The notes beneath the pieces were generated by a model. It saw nothing but the letters and a program-made list of their open reading frames with translations. It was not told the DNA's origin and did no database searches. A program made the translations under genes and the position numbers. From Rhynochetos jubatus (lineage: Eukaryota; Chordata; Aves; Eurypygiformes; Rhynochetidae): 64,000 nucleotides of DNA. Positions 37,492-48,834 of the stretch are shown piece after piece. The stretch covers positions 60,416,150 to 60,480,149 of the forward strand of contig CM050649.1 in NCBI GenBank assembly GCA_027574665.1, given 5' to 3'. Position 1 is the first letter of the stretch. Each line of letters starts with the position of its first letter.

Positions 37492-37542
37492 TTTTTTTTT
37501 TTTTTTTTGGTGGTGGTGTTTGTTTTTTGTTTTTTTTTTTTT
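37492..37542. repeat. T-rich low-complexity tract
   Basis: T17, then GGTGGTGGTG, then a second T-rich part broken by single G residues. The lysine- and threonine-rich frames on the minus strand here are translations of this tract and are not genes. Confidence 0.95.
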
Positions 37543-39084
37543 CCCAGAAGTAGAGTGAGTAAAGAAAGGAAGCGTAAAGATATATAATTCCACTTCCAGG
37601 CTGTATAATCACAACAGGACCACAAAGTTATTTCTTCTCATCTTACATCTCAATTCCTCTGAACGCTCCATTCTTTAACAGCTTAAAAAATTGTATATAC
37701 AGATAAATGGAAAAAATTCTGCATACCCGTTAGTGTTCTGAGAAAGAAGATATGACTTCCTCTGCTCTGTCCCCCCTAACCTGGTTGACAATTAGCTGTG
37801 TCCATGTTGCTTTTGAGTGCACCACAGTACAGTGGATGTTTTTGCAGTGTTCAGAGCAGTGCACCACAAAGACAACAGTAAGACATCCATGTACTGAGAC
37901 AAAGTGCTCTACTTTCAGAAAGTTCACAAGGGTTTATACCAAAGCAATGTCTCTAGATCTTTTGGGTTTTATTTATATACTGAACAACTAACATCATAGA
38001 TGCAAATACTAATATTTTACAGAAAACAATTCTTACTGATCTGAATTATATCTAACAAACCAATCAAAATAAACCCACAAGGTCCTAAAAACCAAGACCA
38101 TTTATATGTTCATGCCTTGTTGGCTGACATCCTGACTAGTTTGTCATTTCCAACATTTCCTTGTCCATGGAATAATTTACAATTTTTAGTATAAAACTTT
38201 GGAATATAGAAGACTGCATAGGATCTACATAAGGTACTGATACTGTAAGAAATGCATTACTACATCTTTAATTACTAGTTCAAACTATTTTGTTTGTACA
38301 AACATCAGCAAACAGAACAAATGCCATAGAAGCAAGCTGCACAGCTGGATGATTAGTGCCCAGCAGTAAAAGTCTGTTAATCTCAAAACAATAAATTAGC
38401 AGGATAAAACTAAGCTCACTGAATAAAATTTTGTCCCCTTTCCCTCCCTCTGTACCATTTAAACCCTAATTTAACAGTTAAGGTAGCATATCAGTGGTGC
38501 TAAACTTTATTATAGCTGTATGTTGGGGGTAGGATGAGTTAATACAGAAAAAGAAGATAAAAACATGCTATTTTTTTAATTAAGTGGGAAAAGGCAACTT
38601 AAATAAAAAAAAAAAAACAAACCCTCAGTAATTCTGATGTATTTTCAATGAAGCTCTTCTTTTACCATACACAATAAAGGAAAACAATAGGTAAACCAAT
38701 TAGAAGAAGTGATCTACTATAATACACCTGTATGTTCCTTTTTTAATCTTAAAGTGATGGAAAGAGTTACACAGAATTCGTTCTTAATGAACAGCATGTT
38801 CAATAAGCTTCTTCTGCTTGTTTGCCAACTATTAATGGAAAAAGTATTTTTTATTAATATAAACTAATATTAAGCAACTTTTTTTTATATTTATGTGTTT
38901 TGGGCCATATTTTTACATGTCATAAGTTTTAAAAAAAATCATACCTAATCTTATGCTCTTTGTATCTATCTTTGTTATAGAAAAGAAGAAACTAATCTTT
39001 CCATAATTAAACCAAAATCATCTTCTATGCTTAGTTTCCGAACAATCTGGTACATGTCCTAGTTTGGTTGCCTTAAATGTAATT
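37543..39084. other. AT-rich DNA without a supported feature
   Basis: No repeat family, exon or RNA gene recognised. Two overlapping frames of 65-79 codons at about 37730-37991 have no recognisable content. Confidence 0.5.
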
Positions 39085-39513
39085 TTACTTGGTTCCCTTA
39101 AATTTTTCACACTGGAAACTTTTAACGCAAAAATGCATTGAAATATATATTTGGTTTGTTCTATGTAGGTCAGCTGTGTTAGTGTCTAGGTAGATATCCC
39201 TCACTTCTGACTTGTAAGCTAATGTAATGAGACAGAATTGATGGTTTCTTCTCTGATGGATTTCAGTGTTGCTCATACGTTGCCCACATGTTATATACAG
39301 GGGGACACAGACAGTGAAGGAGTTTTTTGTGGAGAACCAAAGCTGAGAGTTCTCACCTGATTTCACCTGGCTTCTGTGAGTCTCCGTCTCAGCTCGCCGA
39401 TACCCAGCAGCGAGCTCTGCTGGATACCTGGTTTTAGATGGTTCCGGGATAAGCTGGGAGACAGTTTTCCCTTGTCCAGTGCCTTCCCTGACTTCTGGCA
39501 ATGAATGGCTCAT
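39085..39513 (-). other. Unrecognised 142-codon open frame with CpG-bearing, donor-like sequence
   Basis: The minus frame starts at ATG (39513) and runs 142 codons. Its first 50 or so residues are polar (segments PEVREGTGQGKTVSQLIPEP and ELAAGYRRAETETHRSQ). The remainder looks like random AT-rich translation. Near 39350-39365 the minus strand reads CCAGGTGAAATCAGGTGAGA, two potential splice donors in tandem, so the first part could be an exon that ends there. Several CpGs cluster at 39380-39450, unusual for this window. A perfect 7-bp inverted repeat (AGCTCGC and GCGAGCT) lies in the same patch. I recognise no family. It could be part of a gene, a lncRNA exon or an old LTR. Confidence 0.25.
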
Positions 39514-41442
39514 TATCTTCCTGGGATTATACTTATTCTGGGGACCAGTTCTTTGATCACAGGTTTATGTTGATGATGAGAGAAAAACATTTCATACCAG
39601 ACAATGGTTGTTCTTGATTCTTGCTTAAAGTAATGTATGACATTTGATGAAATGCTTTTTCTCCTGTGCTTCACAGACAGACATGCTTGATACAGACATG
39701 GTATCCTCCTCATTACTCCTGACATGGAAACTGCATGTCCAAGAAAATCTTATTTCCTTCCAGTGTGTATTGCATCTGTCAGCACAGGTACTGCTGAGGT
39801 TAGATTGTAGTCAGCAGCTCTAAGTGGTAGCTGAGAGCAGTGAGTCATCTGGGAGATTGTTTTAAGAACCTACAGAGGGAATTAGCAGGTGTTGGAAGAG
39901 AAAATGGGAGGGACCCAGCTCTTTCTACTGAGATGCAGGGGGATGGAGCCAGTGAGGGCAGGTGCTGGGGAAGCAGGTATCTTATTTGGCATGGCAGAAT
40001 AAGGTGAACTATTGTCAGCAATAGGAAAGAATGCTAGACCAGTGTTTTCATCCTTCATTTAGTCATATCCTTTTGGCTGTGAGGTGATAGTGAACAATAG
40101 AAGCTATTGAATAATTTGCAAGTGGATGACCCAGAGGTCTGTGGATGGTCTGGAGGCAGTTCAGGATAGGTGAATTACTCTTGTAACCTTAAGCTATGAT
40201 CTACCAGTGCAGCATATATGAGACAATATTTAAGCAGAAAACAGGAAGGAGGAGGTGTAATATCTTGTATTACACTCAGATGCAGAGAAAACAAGGGCAG
40301 ACTGATAGTATGCAAAACGTTATTTTGAGAAATACTGTTGTGTAAAAAACTGGGCAAGCAAACTGGATTTGGTTGCCTCCATGTAGGTTCCTGTGACACC
40401 TTGTAGATCTTGAATATCCAAAGTGCCCATATGGAACAGGAAGAAAAGACGTAGCACACATGAGAGACCGAGGTTCTTAAATGAAAATGGGTGTCTGTGT
40501 TTAAGGTAACTGAATCCTGCCTTGTATTTTGAAGTAAAAACTATCCACAGACCAAAACCAGAAGTCAAATGCTTTCCTTAGATTAATTTGGAATTTGATT
40601 GACCTAATAACAGTTTGTTATTATAACTTAAGTGTTGTTTGTTGTTGGGTTTTGGTGGCTTGTTTCTTCCCTTCTGTAAACTGCTTACAGAAAACCCTCA
40701 GTCCCAAACATAAAGACATTTCCAGTGATGAACTATGAATGGTTGTTCAGGTCATGCCTAGGATTATAGTCATTTTAGCCCATTTCTGTGGCAGGTGAAA
40801 GGGCAACCTGCATATCTTTTGAGCTAATCTCATCCTCTCACAGAACATGAAGGCCTTATCTAAATTGCCTAGGGTGAATAACCTCTGCTATGTGCTATCC
40901 CTCACCCTGCACTCATCCAACATTTCAGCTGCTGAGAACAGTCAGAAAGAGAGCAAGATTTCTGACAAATAAGCAGTAGGGCTAATTGGTTGCCAGTGCC
41001 TGGGGCTGTGCCCCAGCCACCTTCAGTGTGTGAGCACAGATATAGTCTCGAGGTAAAATGCTGCAGTTCTGTTTTTCTCCACTCCCACTTGTGTTGATTT
41101 TAGTCACGAAGTGTTCTGTCCTAAAACGTACTCTGGAGTTAAAGTAGGATTGTGAGGTTATCCACATATATGCCCTTTTTTGTGCTTTCATACAGGAGTG
41201 TAACTTTTTGTCCATTTAAGTTCAACAGCCTGTAGGTATGTGACCTAAAGTTAGGCCATTTTCTTGTATGTCAAAACATGAAGATATTGCCATAATAAAC
41301 AACCTAACCTTGCTTTCCTAAGTGGTTTTTGTCCATGTTTTAACAAAACAAAACCAACAGAGACCAAACCATCTAGTTCAGCAGTGGCTCTCTACATTCT
41401 TATTAATTTCTACCCTGTAGTTGCTCCCCTCATTATACCATG
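39514..41442. other. No supported feature
   Basis: Mixed AT-rich sequence with slightly GC-richer patches (39830-39980, 40980-41020). A perfect 7-bp hairpin CTGGGGC/TGT/GCCCCAG is at 40999-41015. No repeat family or exon recognised. Confidence 0.5.
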
Positions 41443-41985
41443 TGTCATGGGGCCATCACAGCCTTGCCTTAATCAGGAGATGAGTGTCTGGGTATGACAA
41501 GCTGTGACCAGAAATACAAGGGAGGCCTGAGTGCCATGAGCCTGTGGATGGGCAAGAGGTCAACAAGCGACAGGAGAGCAAACCTGAGACTGCCAGGAAG
41601 GCGCAGTGTGGCTAGTCATGGCAGCCTCTGCCAACATGTGGCTAATACACCCCCACTGAGGGAGTTGGGGGAGGCATTGTTATGTGGTCATTTGATAGCA
41701 CGTGAAGGCAGAGGACCAGGGAGAAGAGCTACACATTGGTGCCCAAGTGATGCTCAGAGGCTGACCCTGAGACTGGTGAGAGGGTGAGTTTCCTTTCCTC
41801 TCAAAGCAGGCTCCACTGTGCTTGCTTGCTGGGCTGGGGATAGGAGAGAGTCTCAGGGAACTGTAGCTCTGTGTGTGTGCGCGCTTGCAGAGTTTTTCCT
41901 GACGCAGTCTATTACTTGCTTTGTCCAGCAAGTAAATTAAGCTTAGCAGTGTCCTGTTGCCTGCTGCTCTGTTTCCCCTGTGACA
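41443..41985 (+). mobile_element. Probable solo LTR of a third avian retrovirus family (C)
   Basis: A 543-bp GC-richer block is bounded by TGTCATGGGG (41443-41452) and CCCCTGTGACA (41975-41985), short imperfect inverted termini with TG...CA ends as in retroviral LTRs. The interior reads GCCTTGCCTTAATCAGGAGA, ACAAGGGAGGCCTGAGTGCC and TTGCTTTGTCCAGCAAGTAA, which matches my memory of an avian LTR. AGTAAA at 41931-41936 is a variant polyadenylation signal in the expected place. No gag-pol-env sequence adjoins it. No clear target-site duplication is visible. The 97- and 108-codon frames inside are not genes. The family name is not assigned. Confidence 0.62.
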
Positions 41986-44900
41986 TTGTAACTCATATAT
42001 CTTCACTTGAACAGCAGTATTAAAAGGAAGGCAAGGTTTTCACGAGCTTATTTGCATGCTGACAGAAGAATACTGTTGCTCAAATGCATGGTCTATATCT
42101 TCTGCAGTGATTACTGGAGATGCTCTTACCTATATATATATTAATACTTGTTTTCAATGGTAATTGTTATGCCATCAGCTGACCAGGTAGCTTGTGTCCA
42201 TATTTCCCATCAGCAACAATATAATTTCCCATTTTCGATAATGATAATGTTATTTATTTTCAAATAGTGTTTAAGTTTCTTCCCTTGGCCATGGAAGAGA
42301 AAAAATTCGGTAGTCTTAAAATTTTTACATATGAACAAGCTTTTCATATCTGTATTTTCATAACCATGCTACTTTCAAGGTATGCAATTTGATTCCAATA
42401 AATACAATGAACTTTTTCTCTAGATGTAATAGTAATAGCTGAGAATAAAGCATATTATAACATAAATGTTTATTTGAAAAATCCCAAGCACTGTTAATTT
42501 GTGTTGGTCAAAACTTAAAGGAAGGAAACTTTCTGCTTCACTATAAAGGCATGAAGAACATTTGCTCTTCCATTTTTAGATATTATTATGCTGAAAATAA
42601 TAATGCTTAAAATTGCTTATGCTGTTGTTCAATCCTGAAACAATGCATTTTATCAGTTTCAGTTTTAATTAAAATTCCTGTACAAGATTAATAATCTTTT
42701 TTTTTAAACTGCTGACACACATGCTGAGTTTGATAGAAACTTTCAAATTCTTGTGAACCTTAAAAAAAATTGTTTTTCAAAGCTGAAATGCAGCAGACCA
42801 TTAAAGTTTCCCAGCACAGGCGCACACAGTAACACTGAAAATATTGGTCTCTTTATTCTCTTATTGTATCATTATTAATACGTGGTCAGATTAAGCAAAG
42901 AAATAAGGGCAAAATTAAATGTTTAAGACTTCATCATTTGTTTCGTACAGAATATACACCTCATTTTTCTGCAGTATCTGCTCGCTAGTTTATATAACAT
43001 ATATAACGTATTTATATAACATATATAACGTATTTATATAACATTTTTTTTTAAACTTATGGGCCAAGAAAAAAGAGTTATAACTCAAAACATAGTGATA
43101 GGTCATAGAGCAACCAAACGACAAAATATGTCAGAAGTAGGTGGAAGTACCCCACACAGGTTTCTCTCCCTCCTCAATACAACCTAAACTTCATTTCTTT
43201 TCAAAATGACAGTTAAAATTTAATCCCTGTAAAATATTCAGTTCAGTTCCTTTTATTGTGCATTGCTGATGGGAAAGTTGACTGTAGATTATTTGGCCAA
43301 CTAATGTGTCTGGGCAGCTATTGTGGGTCTGAGGCCAAGGATTATAATGCATAACTGAATGTTCTTACTTTCAGCTGGACACATGAGCTTGAGAACCCCA
43401 AGTGAGTTTCCACGTTTAACATCTGACTGTCTTGAGAAGTTCACTCATCTCCATTTTATCAGTTCAAGTTCTTTTGAATCAAGGAAATCCTGGTTTCTAT
43501 GACGAGGCAGACACTTCTCTCCAACCGTGAATTTTGCTGCCATTCTCCAGCTACTTGACTAGACCCTCCATTCTCACAGGCAGTAAGAACTCCATATCTG
43601 ACTAGGATGAAATTCACCTTAGAGATGTAGGGACACCACTTCTCATATGCAGAAAATCACTCTGGAAATATTCTGATTGTTGCTGTCACTAACAGACTGA
43701 TTGACCAGCCCTATTTTGTCCTCTAAGGCACTCCTCAGAACCAGACAGTGCACAGACAGTGCAAATTGCTGCTGGCTGTCAATTTTTTTTGGAGATTGTT
43801 AGTCCTTTTCTACATTTCAGGTGAGACTATATGCAAGGGAACTGGAAGTAGGATACTTGATACTAGAACCATCTACTTCCAAGGAAAGAAATTCCCTGGG
43901 AGAAAATTATTATTTCATCAGGTTGCTGACTTCTTCTGGGTTACTGGTTCAGTACCTCTGCACTGGATATTAAAGAGTCAAATATGGATGTTTTACTACA
44001 CAGGTGTCTTTAAAAATTTAGTTCTAATTAGTTGTTTAAAGCCGTATAATAAGTCTCTTACAGGGCATGACTTCTAATCCCTCTCATTCTTTAGACATGT
44101 ACTAAACACTGTGTCCCATCCCTGCTGCTATCCTCCACCCATAGATAGTGACACACATTCTATAAAAAGGATTTCAGGGTTAGACTCACAACCAAAAATA
44201 ATATATTCAATTGGAGCCATACTTATAAAGATTAATATTGCATGGCCTTGATATGTTTTCTGCTTTGTTTTACAATTATATTCCCTTTTTCAAACAATGC
44301 TTTCCACATATAGGTAGTTTATCACCCAAAATAAGTGTCTTGCACTATCTAAATGTAGTGCTAAATGGTTGCATACATTTCCAATTGGTATATTCCAACA
44401 TGCCAAACTCCCCTTGGCAAGCAATGGGAATGAAAGAGAAAACTAAACCAGAAACCTGCAGAGTAATGGGTATGTTCTGGCTTTCTTCTGAAAAAAGAAA
44501 TTGGGAATTCCATACTAAATTTTTCTGACCTTTCAAGTCCCAATCAATTGCCACTTCTGATTAGTGATGTAGCAATTCCAAAACAGCCCACATACAGACT
44601 GTGGCCCCAATTATGTAGAATTTACAGGTGTGCAATTGTGCTACGGTCTCACATCAACAGAGTGTGTTTCCACTTTCTGCTGAAAGAGCAGTTAAATGTC
44701 ACAGTCTGGTTTTAAATAGATTCTCCTGACAGATTAGTCAATTATTTCCACTTTCAAGATAGAGTACATTCATACCAAGTTTAAGTAACAAATCCATCTA
44801 AATCACCCACTGTCCCAATATTTTGCAGTAAGGATAAAAAGTAAAAGTACTAGTTACGGTTGATTCAGAATTTCAGGTAATGTATGCATAGCACACTCAC

Positions 44901-45021
44901 AGTGTGCCATTTCCAGCAAAAATCATTAACACATGTTTCTTTGAGCCTCCTGCTCTCACAATTATTGACTATCTTTACCTACTTTCAAGTTGTAGCTTCT
45001 TAGCAATCAATTAAGGTTTAA
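41986..45021. other. AT-rich DNA without a supported gene
   Basis: Contains one short tandem repeat at 42989-43044 (listed separately). A 109-codon plus frame at 43748-44077 and a 96-codon frame at 44238-44528 have no recognisable features. Confidence 0.5.
42989..43044. repeat. 22-bp tandem repeat, 2.5 copies
   Basis: The unit is TTTATATAACATATATAACG plus TA. There are two identical copies (42989-43010 and 43011-43032) and a 12-bp partial copy (43033-43044). Confidence 0.93.
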
Positions 45022-45121
45022 TTCCTTCCTTCCTTCCTTCCTTCCTTCCTTCCTTCCTTCCTTCCTTCCTTCCTTCCTTCCTTCCTTCCTTCCTTCCTTC
45101 CGTCCGTCCGTCCGTCCGTCC
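45022..45121. repeat. (TTCC)n microsatellite ending in (CGTC)5
   Basis: About 20 TTCC units (45022-45100) change without a gap to five CGTC units (45101-45120). The last units carry CpG. Confidence 0.97.
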
Positions 45122-48100
45122 TTGTTAGAGGTTTTACCCTCTCAGCTTTACAGCTCAGCCTTTTTTGATATGTTCTGAAACAAATGAGCTTCAGCGTGCC
45201 TATGGATTTTTGTTTGTAGCTTAGATCATTTGCCTTATAATGCTATATGACCTGATCAGGGAAGATGCAAGAACAAAATAATCAGACTCTTACACAATGT
45301 AGTTGTATGATAAAAATAAGTTATTTTATAAATGTCTATAAATCAAAGCTATGTTTCTGCTAAAACTACTGCCATTTTCTTAGTAAAGTGTTTTGGGACA
45401 TAGACTGATGTACCTCCCTATAAAGTCACTGATTTGAAAATAAGTCCATAAATACTGTGTCTTCATGGCCATAGGTGTGTGACTCTGATTATTTTTTTTT
45501 TTTCTGAAATTTTTAATCATTGTATTTTCTCTGGATGTTGTTCTAATTTCACAAAAAGAAGAATTTTACAGAAAGAATTTTCAGTGGTAATAAAAAAATA
45601 ATGCTATTTTCTTGTAAATTTTGCAGTCTAGAAAATTGGAAAGCAAGCAAGAAACCAGCTGAAGTCTTTGATTTTCAACTAGTGAAAATAGTGGGGAATT
45701 TTAGTTATTTTTTCCTTCACCCAACTCCCAAAATCAGTTCATTTTAGTTGTGTTAGAGATGTTCTACAGCGAATCATTTGCAAAGCTGACTAAATTCATT
45801 GCTGTGAACAATGTGACACTATATCAGGGAATAAAAGCATTTTCCACCATGCTGATGCTGGAGTCTGACTGATTCAGTTGCACTAGATTTTTCTTGATAA
45901 ATGTTTAATTCTGAAGAAAAAAAACCCAACACTCTCACAGAGCTGTGAAATAATGTTGCCTTCCACCACAAAATTATTTAGGGAGAAATGTTTATTTTAT
46001 GAAGCAAAACTATTTTGTTGTTGAATGAAAGTAAATGTGTATCAGAAGACTATTACTAGTTGTATTGAATCATTATAGTCTAGTAAAGAAACGAGTTACA
46101 GTCTGATCATCCAAATTACTCTAGTTTGGGTTTGTTTGTTTTTAACTTAATAACTTAAACTGTAAAATGTTTTAATCAGAAAAGGTTTGTTTCAAGAAAG
46201 AACAGAATTTTCCTACTTAATGTCAGCGATATTTGAAACAAGACAAAATAGAGAAACATTAAAACTAGAACTGTATATTTTGGGTTTTTTTAATACATTC
46301 TTACAGAGATATCAAGAGCAGTTTTATTATGTTGTTGTCAGCAGTAGAGAAGCTTGAGGACTTTCTGTTCATGAAATATTAAATATAATATACACATACC
46401 TAAGACTACATCATATGTTTCAGGGTTAAATCCTTAGCCAAGTACAAGTTAAATTAAGTAGAACTAATCAAAAAGGTTATTAAACACTTGTGATATGCTG
46501 ATCAGATAGCATTCTTGGACTCAGAATACAGAACTTAATTGTTGTAGGCTAGTAACAACATATATATCTCTACCAAAATTTAGTTTGAGGAACATGAGAA
46601 GAAAGCACTAGGCAAACCCTAATCTTTGTCTCACAACTACAATAGGAACCACTGTGCCTATTATCCTGAGAAGGAAAAAACAGCCTATTTCTATGCTGGG
46701 CACCTGCAGCACTGTCTTCAATGACCACACATTGTTGATCCATGCCCCTGCCACCATCAAAGCCATCTGTGACCACAGCACTAGATGGAATCCACACCAA
46801 TCTCTGGGTAAGAAAAATGAAGTTCATAAATTATTAAGGTCTTGAAGATTAAAATCTTGAAATGGCAATCTTCTACTTATTAATGGCTGGGGAACAAGAC
46901 ATTTTTGCCTTATACATAAATGCATGAAGAGATGTTACAGAGAATATGGCAGTCTATCATATGGGGATATAAGGCCACTTCTGCTCACCACAGTTTGATT
47001 ACAAGCAGTAAAAGGTGGCATATTTTGTCTGAACCTTTGCATGCATTTTTAAATGTGTTTTGCAATGTACTTAACCATTTGAAACTGCTACCTTAGCCTG
47101 GCATGGCTGGTGGCTATCTTGTCACATTACATTACCCCCAAATCAAAGTCAGAGAGTTCATGAAGGTAGAGAAAACTGAAAGGGAGATACAATTCTGTTA
47201 AAACACAAAACAATTCTTGTTATCTCTCATTATATAGTATTTAAATACTTTTGAAGAAAATGCTTAAAGATACATATATATATAAATAGAAATATATAAA
47301 AAATAAATATATACAGGTATACCCTTGTATAGAAAGACATAAAGTAATACACTACCTGTTTCTGCATTTTTGCTGTGTGAATGTTGTTCTGGTGAGGCAT
47401 GGATAAAAAAGGCATAACATTATTTAAAATATCAGCTCAGATAAATGCTTAGCCTTGTCTGTGGTAAAGGGAAAGAAGCCCAAATCCTAGGCAACAGAAA
47501 TTGTTATATATGCATGTTTATCCAAGTGAGTCTTTTCTCTCAGTGTCTGGCTTGGACAGAAAACTAGACATTTCCATCTATTCCAGATGAAAGCTTAGTA
47601 TGTTTTAATGTGAATTACATAAAATATATTTAAATCAGAATTCCATCATTGCATCCCCAATCGCCTAGGTGAGATTTAGAATTTCATAATCTGGCACTCC
47701 CTTACTCCTATGACTTTTATGTTCCAGACTGCATGTTGGCTGAAGAGCAGGAATGAGGGAGATTGTAGTCAGTTATCTGGGATGGGTTTTAACCCCAAAT
47801 ACAGTGATATAATAAAAGCTATTTTGAAGAAAGAGGTGGAAGACATGTCTGTGGAGACTCCCCTTGAAGAACTCTGATAAGAAGACCCAATGGGTCTCCC
47901 TCATTTTGATTTGGAACAGCTTTTACATTGAGTCTGTTGCACTTAATCCCCATCTGAGGTATATTATACCTACATACCTAGCTCTGTTCATGGTCCTGCT
48001 GAGTCTGGTTCCAGTACATGGACATGACTTCTTGCTTGACCCTTGGAACTGCCCTGTCACCACAGTCTCGCCAAGAGGTCACTGTACTTTGGACTGTCTG

Positions 48101-48400
48101 TGGTCATCATCCCCAGTCCAGTCCAGCCTTTCTGCCTTGCTGGGTGCTGTGGGATAGGGCCCTGGAAAGGAAAACCTACCATGGCTGCCCTTGGTGTACT
48201 GCCCTTGGGGGCAGCAGTCCTTCACAGTGCCCTGACACAGATGTCCTAAGATGTGTCTTCATGAGATGGTACTCTATATTCCCAGTCCAAGGAGATGGCA
48301 GTCTATGTTCCCAGCCCAGAGAATTCAGAGAACTTTTCAGTTCAGATGGTTTTGGGCTTTTTTTCTGATCCTCGGACTAGCTCTGCTAACTTCTCCAACT
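45122..48400. other. Mostly AT-rich; GC-richer unassigned block at about 47770-48400
   Basis: The first part is AT-rich without a supported feature. A patch at 46620-46806 ends in CTCTGG|GTAAGA and is open on both strands, but is not recognised. From about 47770 to the CR1 at 48401 the sequence is GC-richer, with three overlapping plus frames (97, 116 and 68 codons) that cannot all be real. It may be an old LTR or other repeat; I could not assign it. Confidence 0.35.
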
Positions 48401-48834
48401 ATAGAATCATAGAATCATAGAATGGTTTGGGTTGGAAGGGACCTTAAAGATCACCTAGTTCCAACCTCCCTGCCATGGGCAGGGACACCCTCCACTAGAC
48501 CAGGTTGCTCAAAGCCTCATCCAGCTTGGCCTTGAAGACAGACAGGGATGGGTCATCCACAGCTTCTCTGGGCAACCTGTTCCAGTGCCTCACCACCCTG
48601 TCCATGAAGAACTTCTTCCTGATATCAAATCTAAATCTCCCTGCTTTCAATTTAAACCCATTACCCCTTGTCCTGTCACTACAGGCCCCGCCCACCCCCC
48701 ACCCCCCCCCCACCCCCCACCCTGCTTCCTTGTAGGCCCTCTTAAGGTACTGGAAGTGTGCAGTAAGGTCTTTGTGGAGTCTTCTCTTCTCCAGGATGTA
48801 CAAGCCCAATTCTCTCAGCCTTCACTGCTCCAGG
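48401..48834 (-). mobile_element. CR1 LINE, 3' part, with a C-rich expansion
   Basis: Minus-strand CR1. The tail (ATAGAATCATAGAATCATAG) is at the left, followed by the 3' UTR (TGGTTTGGGTTGGAAGGGAC) and ORF2 C-terminus. The minus frame 48809-48495 shows MGLYILEKRRLHKDL, SDRTRGNGFKL, RHWNRLPREAVDDPSLSVFK and LDEALSNL. A C-rich expansion at 48685-48723 falls between the two conserved parts and is translated as a Gly-rich insert (GWGVGGGWGVGG), which is not part of the CR1 protein. The 5' side is truncated before the catalytic RT domain. It shares a variant with the copy at 59652. Confidence 0.94.
48685..48723 (-). repeat. C-rich tract; G-quadruplex motif on the minus strand
   Basis: Five runs of C (3 to 10 long) are separated by single A residues, so the minus strand has consecutive G runs with 1-nt loops, the strict G4 pattern. 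Confidence 0.9.

Noticed and set aside
39053-39085. TGTCCTAGTTTGG, resembling the start of some avian LTRs
   Set aside because: The similarity stops after a dozen bases and no matching LTR end was found.
41737-41747. TGGTGCCCAAG, resembling a retroviral primer-binding site
   Set aside because: It lies in the middle of the proposed LTR, not immediately after an LTR end, and continues into LTR sequence.
45022-45121. Regularly repeated block considered as a CRISPR-like array
   Set aside because: It is a simple tetranucleotide repeat without spacers, in an avian genome.
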